Assembly: GCF_002111595.1 (NCBI RefSeq)
Contig: NZ_LUTN01000015.1
Location: 1-64,000 of the forward strand
Direction of reading: 5' to 3'
Origin: Lonsdalea britannica
GTDB taxonomy: Bacteria; Pseudomonadota; Gammaproteobacteria; Enterobacterales; Enterobacteriaceae
DNA length: 64,000 bases
Part shown: positions 52,550 to 62,764 of the stretch, piece by piece
How the letters are laid out: each line of letters opens with the position of its first letter
Numbering within the stretch: position 1 is the first letter of the stretch
Program-made: the position numbers and the translations under genes
Notes under the pieces: generated by a model
Told to the model about the DNA's origin: nothing
The model's input: the letters and a program-made list of their open reading frames with translations, nothing else
Database searches by the model: none

Positions 52550-54411
52550 ATGACCCTTGATATAGCGAAATACCCAACGCTGGCGCTGGTGGAAAACCCG
52601 GACGAACTGCGCCTGCTGCCCAAAGAAAGTCTGCCGAAACTGTGCGATGAGCTTCGGCAATACCTGTTGGACAGCGTGAGCCGTTCAAGCGGGCATTTTG
52701 CCTCCGGTCTCGGTACGGTGGAATTGACGGTGGCTCTGCACTACGTCTACAACACGCCGTTTGATCACGTGATTTGGGACGTAGGCCATCAGGCCTATCC
52801 GCACAAAATTCTGACCGGACGACGCGATCGTATTGCGACCATCCGGCAGAAAGGCGGCCTGCACCCGTTCCCCTGGCGTGAGGAGAGCGAGTTCGACGTA
52901 CTAAGCGTCGGTCACTCCTCTACGTCCATCAGCGCCGGTATTGGCATGGCGGTCGCCGCCGATCGTGAAGGTCTGGGGCGGCGTACCGTGTGCGTAATTG
53001 GCGACGGCGCCATCACCGCCGGGATGGCGTTCGAAGCATGAACCATGCGGGCGATATCGACCCGGATATCTTGGTAGTGCTCAACGACAATGAAATGTCG
53101 ATTTCCGAAAACGTCGGTGCCCTGAATAATCATCTGGCGCAGTTACTGTCCGGCAAGCTGTACTCCACGCTGCGCGAAGGCGGCAAAAAGGTGTTGTCCG
53201 GCATGCCGCCCATCAAGGAACTGGTTCGCCGCACCGAAGAACATCTCAAGGCGATGGTCGTGCCCGGCACGTTGTTCGAAGAACTGGGCTTCAACTACAT
53301 CGGCCCCATCGACGGCCATGACGTCAACGTGCTAACGCAGACCCTGAAAAACATGCGGAGCCTGAAAGGGCCGCAGCTGCTACACATTATGACCAAGAAA
53401 GGCCGCGGCTATGCGCCCGCCGAGCAGGATCCGATCAGCTGGCACGCCGTGCCTAAGTTTGATCCGGCCAGCGGGATGCTGCCAAAGAGCAAGGAAGCAC
53501 TGCCGACCTACTCCAAAATTTTCGGACAGTGGCTCACGGAGACCGCTGCGGGCGACAGCAAGCTGATGGCGATCACGCCAGCCATGCGGGAAGGCTCCGG
53601 GATGGTCGAGTTTTCTCGCCAGTATCCCAAACAGTATTTCGACGTAGCGATCGCCGAACAGCATGCGGTAACCTTCGCGGCCGGATTAGCGATAGGCGGC
53701 TACAAGCCGGTCGTCGCGATCTACTCCACCTTTTTGCAGCGGGCCTACGATCAGGTCATTCACGATGTTGCGATTCAGAAGCTGCCGGTCCTGTTCGCGA
53801 TCGACCGCGGCGGCATCGTGGGCGCCGATGGGCCGACGCATCAGGGCGCGTTCGACCTTTCGTTCCTGCGCTGCATCCCCAATATGGTGATCATGACGCC
53901 GAGCGACGAGAATGAATGCCGCCTGATGCTGCATACTGGCTATCACTATCAGGATGGGCCGGTGGCCGTTCGCTATCCGCGCGGCAGTGGTCTGGGCGTC
54001 GAGCCGACGCCGCTGACATCGATGGCGATCGGCAAAGGCATTGTGCGTCGTGAAGGCGAGAAGCTGGCCATTCTGAACTTCGGGACGCTACTGCCCGAAG
54101 CGCGTGAAGCGGCGGAAAAGCTGAATGCGACGCTGGTAGATATGCGTTTTGTCAAACCATTGGACATCGAGCTGCTTGAAACGCTAACGGCAAACCACGA
54201 CGCGCTGGTGACGCTGGAAGAGAATGCGGTGATGGGCGGAGCAGGCAGCGGCGTGAACGAGTGGGTGATGGCGAATCGTCGACCCGTGTCGGTGCTGAAT
54301 CTGGGCCTGCCGGATCGGTTTATCTCTCAGGGATCGCAGCAAGAGGTCCGCGCCGACCTAGGTCTGGATGCCGCGGGTATTGAGAAAAGCATTCGAGACT
54401 GGCTGGCCTAA
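52550..54411 (+). CDS. dxs: 1-deoxy-D-xylulose-5-phosphate synthase (one frameshift near 53037)
   Basis: Thiamine-diphosphate enzyme joining pyruvate and glyceraldehyde-3-phosphate, first step of the MEP isoprenoid pathway and source of DXP for thiamine and pyridoxal. The frame breaks at GAAGCATGAACC; one added base (C or A) gives [20 protein letters not shown], which continues the TPP motif ([13 protein letters not shown]...NDN). Total 620 residues, same as E. coli. The catalytic Glu lies in [20 protein letters not shown]. The enzyme is usually essential, so the break is suspicious. Confidence 0.95.
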
Positions 54412-54427
54412 TCACAGGCTAAGCGCT

Positions 54428-54464
54428 GATTCCTCGCCGACGCAACAGCGTCAGGCGGGGAATC
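54428..54464. terminator. Hairpin between convergent dxs and pgpA
   Basis: GATTCC-TCGCC-GACGC ... GCGTC-AGGCG-GGGAATC forms a long imperfect stem around an AACA loop. No T-run follows. Confidence 0.5.
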
Positions 54465-54517
54465 GGCAAAAGAAGTAATAAACCGGGACGGGCTCGTGCG
54501 CTAGCGATGGCGCGCAT

Positions 54518-55033
54518 TTACCACGGCAGAGAGTGGCCGAGCAGATAGATGATGGCCGCGGCCACGACGCCAGCAATCACATCGTCTACCATAATTCCCA
54601 TTCCGCCATGCACGTTACGGTCGAACCAGCGAATGGGCCACGGCTTCCAGATATCCAGCACGCGGAACAGCACGAATCCGGCAGCAACCCAGCCCCAATG
54701 CATGGAAGGCAGCGCCATCAGGGTGATCCACATTCCAACGAATTCGTCCCACACGATGCTGCCGTGATCGTGAACGCCCATGTCTTTCGCGGTACGCTGA
54801 CAAAGGTACACGCCGATACCAATGCTGAGCATGACCAGCAGCGAGTAGAGCTGCCACGGCAGCAGAATCATCAGGTACCACAGCGGGATCGCCGCCAGCG
54901 ATCCTACCGTTCCCGGCATCCAGGGCGATAAGCCACTCCCCAGCCCGGTCGCCAGAAAATGCCACGGGTTCAGCATTCGCAGACGGCTTTTCGCCTCACG
55001 CGAGCCTTTATTTTCACTCACCAAAGTGGTCAT
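54518..55033 (-). CDS. pgpA: Phosphatidylglycerophosphatase A
   Basis: Inner-membrane phosphatase that makes phosphatidylglycerol from its phosphate. 171 residues from the ATG at 55033, overlapping the thiL stop by 20 bases. Family motifs: [40 protein letters not shown] and [20 protein letters not shown], with the acidic active-site residues. Longer in-frame starts would be buried in thiL. Confidence 0.94.
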   Translation of the reverse strand: MTTLVSENKGSREAKSRLRMLNPWHFLATGLGSGLSPWMPGTVGSLAAIPLWYLMILLPWQLYSLLVMLSIGIGVYLCQRTAKDMGVHDHGSIVWDEFVGMWITLMALPSMHWGWVAAGFVLFRVLDIWKPWPIRWFDRNVHGGMGIMVDDVIAGVVAAAIIYLLGHSLPW

Positions 55034-55988
55034 AGCCTTTGAGGTCGATATCGACGGGTTCGTCGTGTTGGAAGAAACGCAGCCCTTCGGCCGCCGGACA
55101 CATCTGTCCGATGCAGGTATAGCGCACGCCGAGGTGGCTAAGCGCCAGATCCAACGCGCCGCGATTGAGCTCCGGCACGGTGAAGCAAAGCTCATAGTCC
55201 TCTCCCCCGCCCAACGCCCAACGCCCGGCGCAATCGGCATCCACCGACTGCTGCAGCGCTTCGGAGTACGGCAGCATATCCAGATTGATATGCGCGCCGC
55301 ATTCGCTGGCGGTGAGGATATGGCGGAGATCGGAAGCCAGGCCATCGGACAGATCGATGGCGGAATGCGCCAGACCACGTAGCGCCTGCCCTTGCAAGAT
55401 GCGTGGCTGAGGTCGGAGATGACGTTGTAACAGGAAGCGTCGCCGTTCGTCGTCCTCGACCTGCAGGCGATCCTGCAAAATGGCCAGGCCCGCAGCGCTG
55501 TCGCCCAACGTTCCTGTCACGTAGATCCAGTCGCCGACATGCGCGCCATCACGACGCAGGGCGCGTCCGGCCGGAACCAGTCCCTGAATCGTCATGGTAA
55601 TACTGAGCGGACCGCGGGTAGTGTCGCCACCAACCAGCTGCATGTCATAGTAATCAAGCAGTTCGAACAGGCTATCGCTATAGGCCTTCAGCCAGCCGCT
55701 GTCGATAGACGGCAGCGTCAAGGCGAGGGAGACCCATGCCGGATCGGCACCCATAGCGGCAAGATCGCTCAGATTGACGGCCAAAGATTTGAAGGCCAGG
55801 TCCGCCGGATTGATATCCGGCAGGAAGTGTACGCCAGCAACCAGCGTATCCGTGCTGACGGCCAGCTGCGTTTTATCAGCCACCGTCAGCAACGCACAGT
55901 CGTCTCCGATGCCCAGTTCCACGTCCCGGCGCGTTGTTCTCACCCGGTCAAAATAACGGGCAATCAGATCGAATTCACCAGCAACCAT
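55014..55988 (-). CDS. thiL: Thiamine-monophosphate kinase
   Basis: Phosphorylates thiamine monophosphate to the active diphosphate cofactor. 324 residues (E. coli 325). The start [17 protein letters not shown] and the AIR-synthase-fold motifs [40 protein letters not shown] and [20 protein letters not shown] are clear. It lies 61 bases after nusB and overlaps pgpA; the thiamine diphosphate product is the Dxs cofactor, and dxs is next door. Confidence 0.95.
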   Translation of the reverse strand: MVAGEFDLIARYFDRVRTTRRDVELGIGDDCALLTVADKTQLAVSTDTLVAGVHFLPDINPADLAFKSLAVNLSDLAAMGADPAWVSLALTLPSIDSGWLKAYSDSLFELLDYYDMQLVGGDTTRGPLSITMTIQGLVPAGRALRRDGAHVGDWIYVTGTLGDSAAGLAILQDRLQVEDDERRRFLLQRHLRPQPRILQGQALRGLAHSAIDLSDGLASDLRHILTASECGAHINLDMLPYSEALQQSVDADCAGRWALGGGEDYELCFTVPELNRGALDLALSHLGVRYTCIGQMCPAAEGLRFFQHDEPVDIDLKGYDHFGE

Positions 55989-56049
55989 ATCTCGTCCAGA
56001 CCGTACCGAAGCTTAAACTTTCGGGACGGGTAATCCGGTCCCGAATGAC

Positions 56050-56463
56050 TTATTTTTTACGCAGATGTGGGGCTGCTTTATCCAGCACGCCGTTGACAAA
56101 CTTGTGGCTGTCTTCAGCGCCGAACACTTTAGCCAGTTCGATGGCTTCATTGATGGCCACTTTATACGGCACATCATCGCGACGGCTCAGTTCAAAGACC
56201 GCCAGACGCAGGATCGCTTTTTCCACCTGACCCAGTTCTTCCAGCTTGCGGGACAGGTATGGCGTCATTAACTCATCCATACGCTCGGCCTGCGTCGCCA
56301 CCCCGGTCAACAGCTCGCGGAAATAGGTGATGTCAACGCCTTTGACATCCTGCTCGCTCAGGAATTCTAGTTCAACATCGGCAATATCATTTTTAGATAA
56401 CTGCCAGGAATAAAGCGCTTGAACCGCACATTCACGGGCGCGGCGACGAGCAGCAGGTTTCAC
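56050..56463 (-). CDS. nusB: Transcription antitermination factor NusB
   Basis: 137-residue all-helical factor that with NusE binds boxA RNA in ribosomal RNA leaders. [40 protein letters not shown] and [20 protein letters not shown] are signatures. Only 25 bases from ribE, in the nrdR-ribD-ribE-nusB-thiL-pgpA row. Confidence 0.96.
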   Translation of the reverse strand: MKPAARRRARECAVQALYSWQLSKNDIADVELEFLSEQDVKGVDITYFRELLTGVATQAERMDELMTPYLSRKLEELGQVEKAILRLAVFELSRRDDVPYKVAINEAIELAKVFGAEDSHKFVNGVLDKAAPHLRKK

Positions 56464-56488
56464 GGAAATACCCCTTACTTAATCAGGC

Positions 56489-56965
56489 TTACTTGATAGC
56501 GTGTAATACATTAATCATTTCAAGCGCGGTCAACGCAGCTTCTGCGCCTTTATTACCCGCTTTGGTGCCGGCGCGTTCGATAGCCTGCTCAATGCTTTCA
56601 GTCGTCAGTACGCCGAAAGCCACGGGAATGTCGCTGTTCATGGCAACCTGCGACAAACCTGAGCTGCATTCGCCAGCCACAAATTCAAAATGGGCTGTCC
56701 CACCACGGATCACCGTTCCCAGCGCCACCACGGCATCGTAACCGCCGTTCTGAGTGCTTTTGGTCAACGCGCGTACCGCTAGCGGTAGTTCGTAGGCTCC
56801 CGGCACCCATACCACGGTGATGTTCTCTTCCTTCACCTGGCCGATGCGTTTCAGAGCGTCAACAGCGCCTTCTAACAGGCTGTCGTTGATGAAATGGTTG
56901 AAGCGGGCAATTGCAATCGCCACGCGGGCATTAGGAGTAGCAACAACACCTTCAATAACGTTCAT
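56489..56965 (-). CDS. ribE: 6,7-dimethyl-8-ribityllumazine synthase
   Basis: Penultimate enzyme of riboflavin synthesis (gene also called ribH). 158 residues. [38 protein letters not shown], the phosphate-binding [20 protein letters not shown] with its catalytic His, and [18 protein letters not shown] are diagnostic. It forms icosahedral or pentameric assemblies. Follows ribD by 119 bases. Confidence 0.96.
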   Translation of the reverse strand: MNVIEGVVATPNARVAIAIARFNHFINDSLLEGAVDALKRIGQVKEENITVVWVPGAYELPLAVRALTKSTQNGGYDAVVALGTVIRGGTAHFEFVAGECSSGLSQVAMNSDIPVAFGVLTTESIEQAIERAGTKAGNKGAEAALTALEMINVLHAIK

Positions 56966-57084
56966 AGCTTTCCTTTGACTGGTTTAAGTGCCCCGCAGGG
57001 GGGCGGATTCTATCATATTCTTCCGGCGTCGTGTCCGGTTTTGTCAGCCGATATTTTGTACAGCGAGTCGCCTGTAGCGCCGCC

Positions 57085-58200
57085 TCAGGACTGCGGTTTA
57101 AGCGTCAGACGCAGATCGGGACCGACTTGCGCCACCTGCGCCAGCGAAAACTCAGGCGCCTGGGACAACAGAGACAATCCCGGCAAGACGCAGAGCGGAC
57201 GCGCGGCCTCGCCCAGCAGCTTCGGCGCGAGGTAGAGCAGCACTTCGTCCACCACATTGGCACGCAGCAACGCACCGGCCAGCCGTGCGCCCGCTTCGAC
57301 CCACACCGAGTTAATCTCGCGTTTGCCCAGCAGCATCATTAACGCCACCAGATCAACCCCTTCGCCCTGCAATGGCAGCGCCAGCTGTTCTACCGATGAC
57401 GGCCATGCCTGCGCATCGGCCTTCTGACGCGCCAGCCAGGTCGACCCCGGCTGCTGAATCAGACGATGACGGAAGGTGACGCGTTCCTGACTGTCGACGA
57501 CCACCCGGACGGGCTGACGCAGCTGATCCTGCGGATACGCCTGCTGCATCTCGGGATCGAATTCTTCCCAGCGTACGGTCAGAGAAGGATCGTCCGCCAG
57601 CACCGTCGCGCTGCTGCTCAGGATGGCAGAGCTTTCGGCGCGAAAACGCTGTACATCCTGACGCGCCTGCGGCGACGTAATCCACTGGCTTTCGCCGGAA
57701 GCCATCGCCGTGCGGCCATCCAGTGACGCCGCCATTTTGAGCTGTACAAAGGGCAATCCGGTACGCATGCGTTTGAGAAAACCGCGATTAAGCTGCTCGG
57801 CTTCCGCCGCCATGACCCCATAGCTGACGTCAATACCGGCCTGATGCAGTCGCGTCAGCCCTCGTCCGGCGACCTGTGGATTGGGATCCTGCATCGCGGC
57901 GACAACCCGCGTTACGCCAGCGGCGATCAAGGCATCCGCGCACGGCGGCGTACGTCCGTGATGACTACAGGGCTCCAGCGTAACGTAAGCCGTCGCGCCG
58001 CGCGCGCGCTCACCGGCCATGCTCAGGGCGTGGACTTCCGCATGGGGACCGCCCGCTTTCTGATGATAGCCTTCACCAACGATCTCGCCGTCGCGGGCGA
58101 TCACACAGCCGACGTTGGGATTGGGCGCAGTGGTGAAACGCCCCCGGCGCGCCAGTTCCAGCGCCCGAGCCATATAAAATTCATCCGACGGTAGTGTCAT
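57085..58200 (-). CDS. ribD: Bifunctional riboflavin deaminase-reductase RibD
   Basis: 371 residues. The N-terminal deaminase domain has the zinc motifs GGPHAEVHALSMAGERARGA and EPCSHHGRTPPCADALIAAG. The C-terminal NADPH reductase domain includes LPFVQLKMAASLDGRTAMAS and SVWVEAGARLAGALLRANVV. It carries out the second and third steps of riboflavin synthesis. 43 bases after nrdR on the same strand, suggesting one operon. Confidence 0.96.
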   Translation of the reverse strand: MTLPSDEFYMARALELARRGRFTTAPNPNVGCVIARDGEIVGEGYHQKAGGPHAEVHALSMAGERARGATAYVTLEPCSHHGRTPPCADALIAAGVTRVVAAMQDPNPQVAGRGLTRLHQAGIDVSYGVMAAEAEQLNRGFLKRMRTGLPFVQLKMAASLDGRTAMASGESQWITSPQARQDVQRFRAESSAILSSSATVLADDPSLTVRWEEFDPEMQQAYPQDQLRQPVRVVVDSQERVTFRHRLIQQPGSTWLARQKADAQAWPSSVEQLALPLQGEGVDLVALMMLLGKREINSVWVEAGARLAGALLRANVVDEVLLYLAPKLLGEAARPLCVLPGLSLLSQAPEFSLAQVAQVGPDLRLTLKPQS

Positions 58201-58243
58201 TCCCAGCCTCTCTTCTCAACGCCGACTGTGCGGCATGACGGGG

Positions 58244-58693
58244 TTAATCCTGCAGACGGGCGATCTCTTCCCCGAACTCTCGAATATCTTCAAAGCTGCG
58301 GTAAACCGAGGCAAAGCGGATGTAGGCGACCTTATCCAGCTTTTTCAGCGCATCCATCACCAGATTACCCAGCATCTTCGCGGTCACTTCCCGCTCGCCA
58401 GTGGCTCGCAGCTGCGATTTGATGTGATTAATCGCCATTTCCACGTCATCGGAGCTGACCGGCCTTTTTTCCAGCGCTTTCTGCATACCGCTGCGCAGTT
58501 TGTCCTCATTGAAAGGCTCTCGCACATCGTTGCTTTTGATGATACGAGGCATCACGAGTTCCGCCACTTCGAAGGTGGTAAAACGTTCGTTGCATACCAG
58601 ACACTGACGACGTCGACGTACCTGTGCTCCCTCACTAACCAACCGGGAATCAATCACTTTGGTATCAACCGCAGAACAAAATGGGCAATGCAT
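58244..58693 (-). CDS. nrdR: Ribonucleotide reductase repressor NrdR
   Basis: 149-residue regulator of nrd genes. Zinc ribbon: [20 protein letters not shown] with [17 protein letters not shown]; then the ATP-cone (nucleotide sensing) [20 protein letters not shown]. Same length as E. coli. First gene of the minus-strand rib-nus-thi row, divergent from the mgtA control region. Confidence 0.96.
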   Translation of the reverse strand: MHCPFCSAVDTKVIDSRLVSEGAQVRRRRQCLVCNERFTTFEVAELVMPRIIKSNDVREPFNEDKLRSGMQKALEKRPVSSDDVEMAINHIKSQLRATGEREVTAKMLGNLVMDALKKLDKVAYIRFASVYRSFEDIREFGEEIARLQD

Positions 58694-58800
58694 AACCTTT
58701 CCCGCTCCCTCCGTTTATCGTGAGAATAGTTTACCCTGAATTAACCGCCTAACCCAGTCTCCTTGTGGCGCAACGCGGCCAAGTGGGCCTCCCGGCCATC

Positions 58801-58835
58801 GGTTTAGATTGGGTTGAGGATCGATCTGCTAGTTT
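58801..58835 (+). promoter_or_regulatory. PhoP box and -10 of mgtA
   Basis: GGTTTA-GATTG-GGTTGA (58801-58817) matches the PhoP direct repeat (T/G)GTTTA-N5-(T/G)GTTTA except for one base in the second half. TAGTTT, a weak -10, starts exactly 12 bases further (58830-58835), the spacing seen in PhoP-activated promoters. Confidence 0.72.
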
Positions 58836-58946
58836 GAGACTCCGCAAACTGGCGCCCGCCGTTCAACGGCTATTGCCTAAGCTGAAATTCGCCTTCTGAC
58901 CCCACGCTCGCGTCGTCAGGAATGGCATCAACCCCGGAGAAATGTG

Positions 58947-58991
58947 ATGGAACCAGAACCTCACCCTGCTCAGGCAGGACTTCTTCGGTAA
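58947..58991 (+). CDS. mgtL: mgtA leader peptide MgtL
   Basis: 14-codon frame encoding MEPEPHPAQAGLLR, with GGAG 7 bases upstream. It begins like Salmonella MgtL (MEPDPTPLP...), although with fewer prolines (Pro3, Pro5, Pro7). In Salmonella, slow translation of this peptide (low proline or low Mg2+) changes leader folding and allows mgtA transcription to continue. It is followed after about 15 bases by a strong stem-loop, the expected layout. Confidence 0.75.
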   Translation: MEPEPHPAQAGLLR

Positions 58992-59005
58992 GACAGCCCT
59001 TTTTC

Positions 59006-59039
59006 TCGCTGCCTTACCGACCAATAAGTAAGGCAGCGA
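59006..59039 (+). promoter_or_regulatory. Leader stem-loop between mgtL and mgtA
   Basis: TCGCTGCCTTAC and GTAAGGCAGCGA form a perfect 12-bp stem with a 10-base loop. No T-run follows, so it is more like an RNA switch element (Rho-dependent control) than an intrinsic terminator. It is a good candidate for the Mg2+-responsive mgtA leader structure. Confidence 0.65.
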
Positions 59040-59112
59040 CGTTCACCTATCGTCCCTGCTCATTCTATGATGCCGACGCGCCGGTGGCATTCCCCTGCGC
59101 GTCATCACGCTG

Positions 59113-59128
59113 CGACGTTATAACGTCG
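59113..59128. repeat. 16-bp perfect palindrome near the mgtA ribosome site
   Basis: CGACGTTATAACGTCG ends 16 bases before the mgtA start and directly precedes the GGAGGG ribosome site. It could be a protein-binding site or an RNA hairpin that masks the ribosome site; I do not recognise a known operator. Confidence 0.55.
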
Positions 59129-59144
59129 TGGCGGAGGGACTGTT

Positions 59145-61845
59145 ATGCTATTGACACGCCTCACCCGGCAGTGGCTCGTTCAAATTAGCCGCCATCTGCC
59201 TTCTCGTTTGTTCCACCGCGCGCCGATGCCCGACGGTCAGGCGAACGCCATACCGGAACGTCTCGCCCGTCAGTGTCATCACTACGCCTGGCTGAGTGAG
59301 GACGCGCTCTATCAGGCTTTTGACAGCCATCCCGAAGGCTGATGCCTAACGAAGTCCGTCAGGCTCGGCTGACCTACGGTGAAAATCAGATCCCCGGCGA
59401 GCAAGCCGCGCCCTGGTGGCTGCATTTGTGGCGCTGCTACCGCAATCCTTTCAACCTGCTGCTGACGTTGCTGGCGCTGATTTCCTACGCCACGGAGGAC
59501 CTGACCGCGGCGCTGGTCATTGGGCTGATGGTGCTGATCTCGACGCTGCTTCACTTTGTTCAGGAAGCACGCTCGGGCAAAGCCGCCGACACGCTGAAAG
59601 CGATGGTCAGCAATACCGCCACCGTCCTGAGATGCGATGAGCAAACCGGACGCAGCGAATATCAGGAAATTCCGCTGGATCAGCTGGTGCCGGGCGACCT
59701 CGTCAAGCTGGCGGCGGGCGACATGATCCCGGCGGATCTGCGTGTGTTGCAGGCGCGCGATCTGTTTATCAGTCAGGCCTCGCTGACCGGTGAGTCACTG
59801 CCCGTGGAAAAAGTCGCGCACAGCCGTCTGGCGAAAAACGCCCCCGCATTGGAAAGCGATACCCTGTGCTTCATGGGCACCAATGTCATCAGCGGCACCG
59901 CGCAGGCGATCGTTATCGGCACCGGCGCCAATACCTGGTTCGGCCAGATGGCAGGCCGGATAACGCTTCAACCCGAGCAGGAAAACGCGTTCCAGAAAGG
60001 CATCAGCCGCGTCAGCTGGCTGCTGATCCGCTTCATGCTGGTCATGACGCCCATCGTGCTGGTCATTAACGGCTACACCAAAGGCGACTGGTGGGAAGCG
60101 GCGCTGTTCGCGCTATCGGTCGCCGTCGGCCTGACGCCGGAAATGCTGCCGATGATCGTCACCTCGACGCTGGCGAAAGGCGCGGTAAAACTCTCTCGCC
60201 AAAAAGTGATCGTCAAACGTCTGGACGCCATTCAGAACTTCGGCGCGATGAATATTCTCTGCACCGACAAGACCGGCACGCTCACACAGGATCGCATTGC
60301 GCTGGAAAGTCATACCGACGCGTTCGGGCGCTGCAGCCAAAAGGTGCTGCGTCTGGCGTGGTTGAACAGCGCGCATCAAACCGGGCTGCGCAACCTGCTC
60401 GATCAAGCCGTACTGGAAGGCGTTTCCAATAAAGAGCAGCACGACATTCTTTCCCGCTGGCGCAAAGTGGACGAAATTCCGTTCGACTTCGAGCGCCGCC
60501 GCATGTCGGTCGTCGTCGCCGAAAACGATCGGGAGCATCAGCTGATTTGCAAAGGCGCGCTGGATGAAATGCTGAGCGTCTGCTCCTCAGTGAGACTCGG
60601 TGAAGACACCCTAATGCTGGATGAGGACCGGCTGCTGCGGATCCGTCATCTCACCGACGATTGGAATCGCCAGGGTCTGCGCGTGGTCGCCGTCGCCAGC
60701 AAGGTGATCGACGCCGAGCCGCGGGATTATGCCCGCGCGGATGAGTCCGATCTGATTCTGGAAGCTATATCGCTTTCCTCGATCCGCCGAAAGAAAGCAC
60801 CGCCCCGGCGTTGAAAGCGCTGAAAAACAGCGGGATCACGGTCAAAATTCTGACCGGGGACAGTGAACTCGTGGCCGCCAAGGTCTGCCGCGACGTCGGC
60901 ATCGACTGTTCGGAGACGTTGATCGGCAGCCGCCTCGATGAGATGACCGACGAGGAGCTTTCGGCTCAGGCAGAAACCACCACGCTGTTTGCCAGGCTGA
61001 CGCCGATGCACAAAGAGCGCATTGTGCGTCTGCTGCGAGCGCGGGGACATGTCGTCGGCTTCATGGGCGACGGCATCAACGACGCCCCCGCGCTTCGCGC
61101 GGCGGACATCGGTATCTCCGTCGACTCTGCGGTGGATATCGCCCGGGAAGCGGCCGATATCATCCTGCTTGAAAAAAGCCTGATGGTGCTGGAGCAAGGG
61201 GTCATTGAAGGCCGCCGAACCTTCGTCAACATGTTGAAATACATCAAGATGACGGCCAGCTCCAACTTCGGTAACGTGTTCAGCGTGCTGATCGCCAGCG
61301 CATTTCTGCCGTTCCTGCCCATGCTGCCGCTGCATCTGCTGATCCAGAACCTGATGTACGATATTTCCCAGATCGCCATCCCGTTCGATAACGTGGACGA
61401 TGAGCAGATTCGCCGCCCGCAGCGCTGGAATGCCGGAGATATTGGTCGATTCATGGTGTTCTTCGGTCCGATCAGCTCTATTTTTGACGTGATGACGTTC
61501 GCTTTGATGTGGTGGGTCTTCCAGGCCAACACGCCGGAGATGCAGACGCTGTTCCAGTCTGGCTGGTTTGTTGAAGGACTGCTGTCGCAGACACTGATCG
61601 TACATATGATCCGTACCCGTAAGATCCCGTTCATTCAGAGTCGACCGTCATGGCCGCTGGCGATGATGACGCTGCTGATTATGGCGACGGGGATCGCGCT
61701 GATTTTCTCACCGCTGGCCGGGTTCCTGGAGCTACAGCCACTGCCTCTGAGCTATTTCCCATGGCTCATCGCCATTCTTTGCGGCTACATGATGCTAACG
61801 CAGGCGATGAAAGGCTTCTTCGCTCGCCACTACGGCTGGCAGTAA
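59145..61845 (+). CDS. mgtA: Magnesium-importing P-type ATPase MgtA (two frameshifts near 59339 and 60764)
   Basis: Inner-membrane P3B-type ATPase that imports Mg2+ when it is scarce. GGAGGGACTGTT precedes the ATG at 59145. Breaks: GGC|TGATG (adding C gives PEGLMPNEVR) and GAAGC|TATATC (adding G gives LEGYIAFLDPPKESTAPALK). After repair about 900 residues (E. coli 898). The phosphorylated Asp is in NILCTDKTGTLTQDR, the dephosphorylation motif is ASLTGESLPVEK, and the hinge is VVGFMGDGINDAPALRAADI. In E. coli mgtA lies elsewhere; here it sits between nrdR and yajI. Confidence 0.95.
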
Positions 61846-62074
61846 CCACCCGACGCAACGGCTGCGCCCGCTCCCCTTTTTCGGGCGCAGCCCCCTCCTC
61901 TTCCTCGCGTTTCTGTCCTGCCACTGGCTGACGATGCTCCGTTTTTATTCCACATCCGCTATTATCTGTCGCAGAACACTGACTTGGCGATGACCCCGAC
62001 TCGGCGTCCGCTCCCCACGACGACACGCCCCAGCCTTTAAGGTCTGTTCGCCGTTTCTGAAGGAGACTCTTTCA
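61846..62074. other. Spacer between mgtA and yajI
   Basis: About 230 bases, C-rich and without a gene. TTTTTCGGGCGCAGCC near 61880 forms part of a weak repeat with GGCTGCGCCCG at 61859-61869, possibly the mgtA terminator (stem GGCTGCGCCCG / CGGGCGCAGCC). Confidence 0.45.
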
Positions 62075-62650
62075 ATGACCATCCGTTTCCGCCTGCTAAC
62101 TTTACTGCCGACGATGATCGCGCTGGCAGGCTGTGCTCAGCAGCAGCAACTGCCTCAGGTGCAGCAAGAGATCCGCCAATTGAATCAGCGGTTGCAGACG
62201 CTGGCTGAACAGGCCGCGGCGCTTGAGCGTCAAAATACCCTGAACGCACACTCCAGCGCGGGCGTTTATCTGCTGCCGGCGGCCAAAAACTATGCGCTGG
62301 TGGACAGCGCGATCGGCCGACTGAGCGTCTCTCTCAGCCATGTTTCGCAGGAAGCCAGCGGGACATACGCCCAGTTGCATATCCGACTGATCGACGGTGG
62401 GACGCTACCGAATTTCCGCGCACATCTGGATTGGGGCGAACTAGACGCCTCTGGAAAGCCGCTGACCAATGGCGCGCAGACCCAGTCCTTCGCCGTGTCG
62501 CAAACGCTGGTTCCCAAATGGGAAGCCGCCATCGCGCTGCGCCTGACCGGCCTGCCGCCTGAACAACTGGGTTTCATTCGCCTGTACGATATCGAAAAGG
62601 TCGCCGGCGTTGCGCCGCAGCCGGGCCAAATTTCCTCCCCGGCGCACTAA
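62075..62650 (+). CDS. yajI: YajI-type lipoprotein (DUF3251)
   Basis: 191-residue lipoprotein with a signal ending LAGC (Cys20). A short Gln-rich coiled-coil follows (QVQQEIRQLNQRLQTLAEQA), then a compact domain, ALVDSAIGRLSVSLSHVSQE and AHLDWGELDASGKP, as in the DUF3251 family. Role unknown. AAGGAGACTC gives a strong ribosome site. Position next to nrdR/secF agrees with E. coli yajI. Assignment rests on family resemblance and synteny. Confidence 0.8.
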   Translation: MTIRFRLLTLLPTMIALAGCAQQQQLPQVQQEIRQLNQRLQTLAEQAAALERQNTLNAHSSAGVYLLPAAKNYALVDSAIGRLSVSLSHVSQEASGTYAQLHIRLIDGGTLPNFRAHLDWGELDASGKPLTNGAQTQSFAVSQTLVPKWEAAIALRLTGLPPEQLGFIRLYDIEKVAGVAPQPGQISSPAH

Positions 62651-62718
62651 CGAGTGGGTTCGATTGCGGGCATCATCTCGCCCGCGCCTTTCTGCCGCAC
62701 ACCGTCACTCAAGCCCAA

Positions 62719-62746
62719 AAAAAACCCGCCTTCCGGCGGGTTTTTT
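62719..62746. terminator. Bidirectional terminator between yajI and secF
   Basis: AAAACCCGCC-TTCC-GGCGGGTTTT with A-run upstream and six Ts downstream; serves yajI (+) and secDF (-). Confidence 0.92.
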
Positions 62747-62764
62747 GCGTATCGAAAGAGAATG

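Larger units (their letters stand above)
58694..59144 (+). other. mgtA control region and 5' leader
   Basis: About 450 bases between divergent nrdR and mgtA. It holds a PhoP box and -10 (58801-58835), the mgtL leader peptide (58947-58991), a 12-bp hairpin (59006-59039) and a 16-bp palindrome (59113-59128) near the mgtA ribosome site. The layout fits the long regulated mgtA leader of Salmonella. No further gene is seen. Confidence 0.75.
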
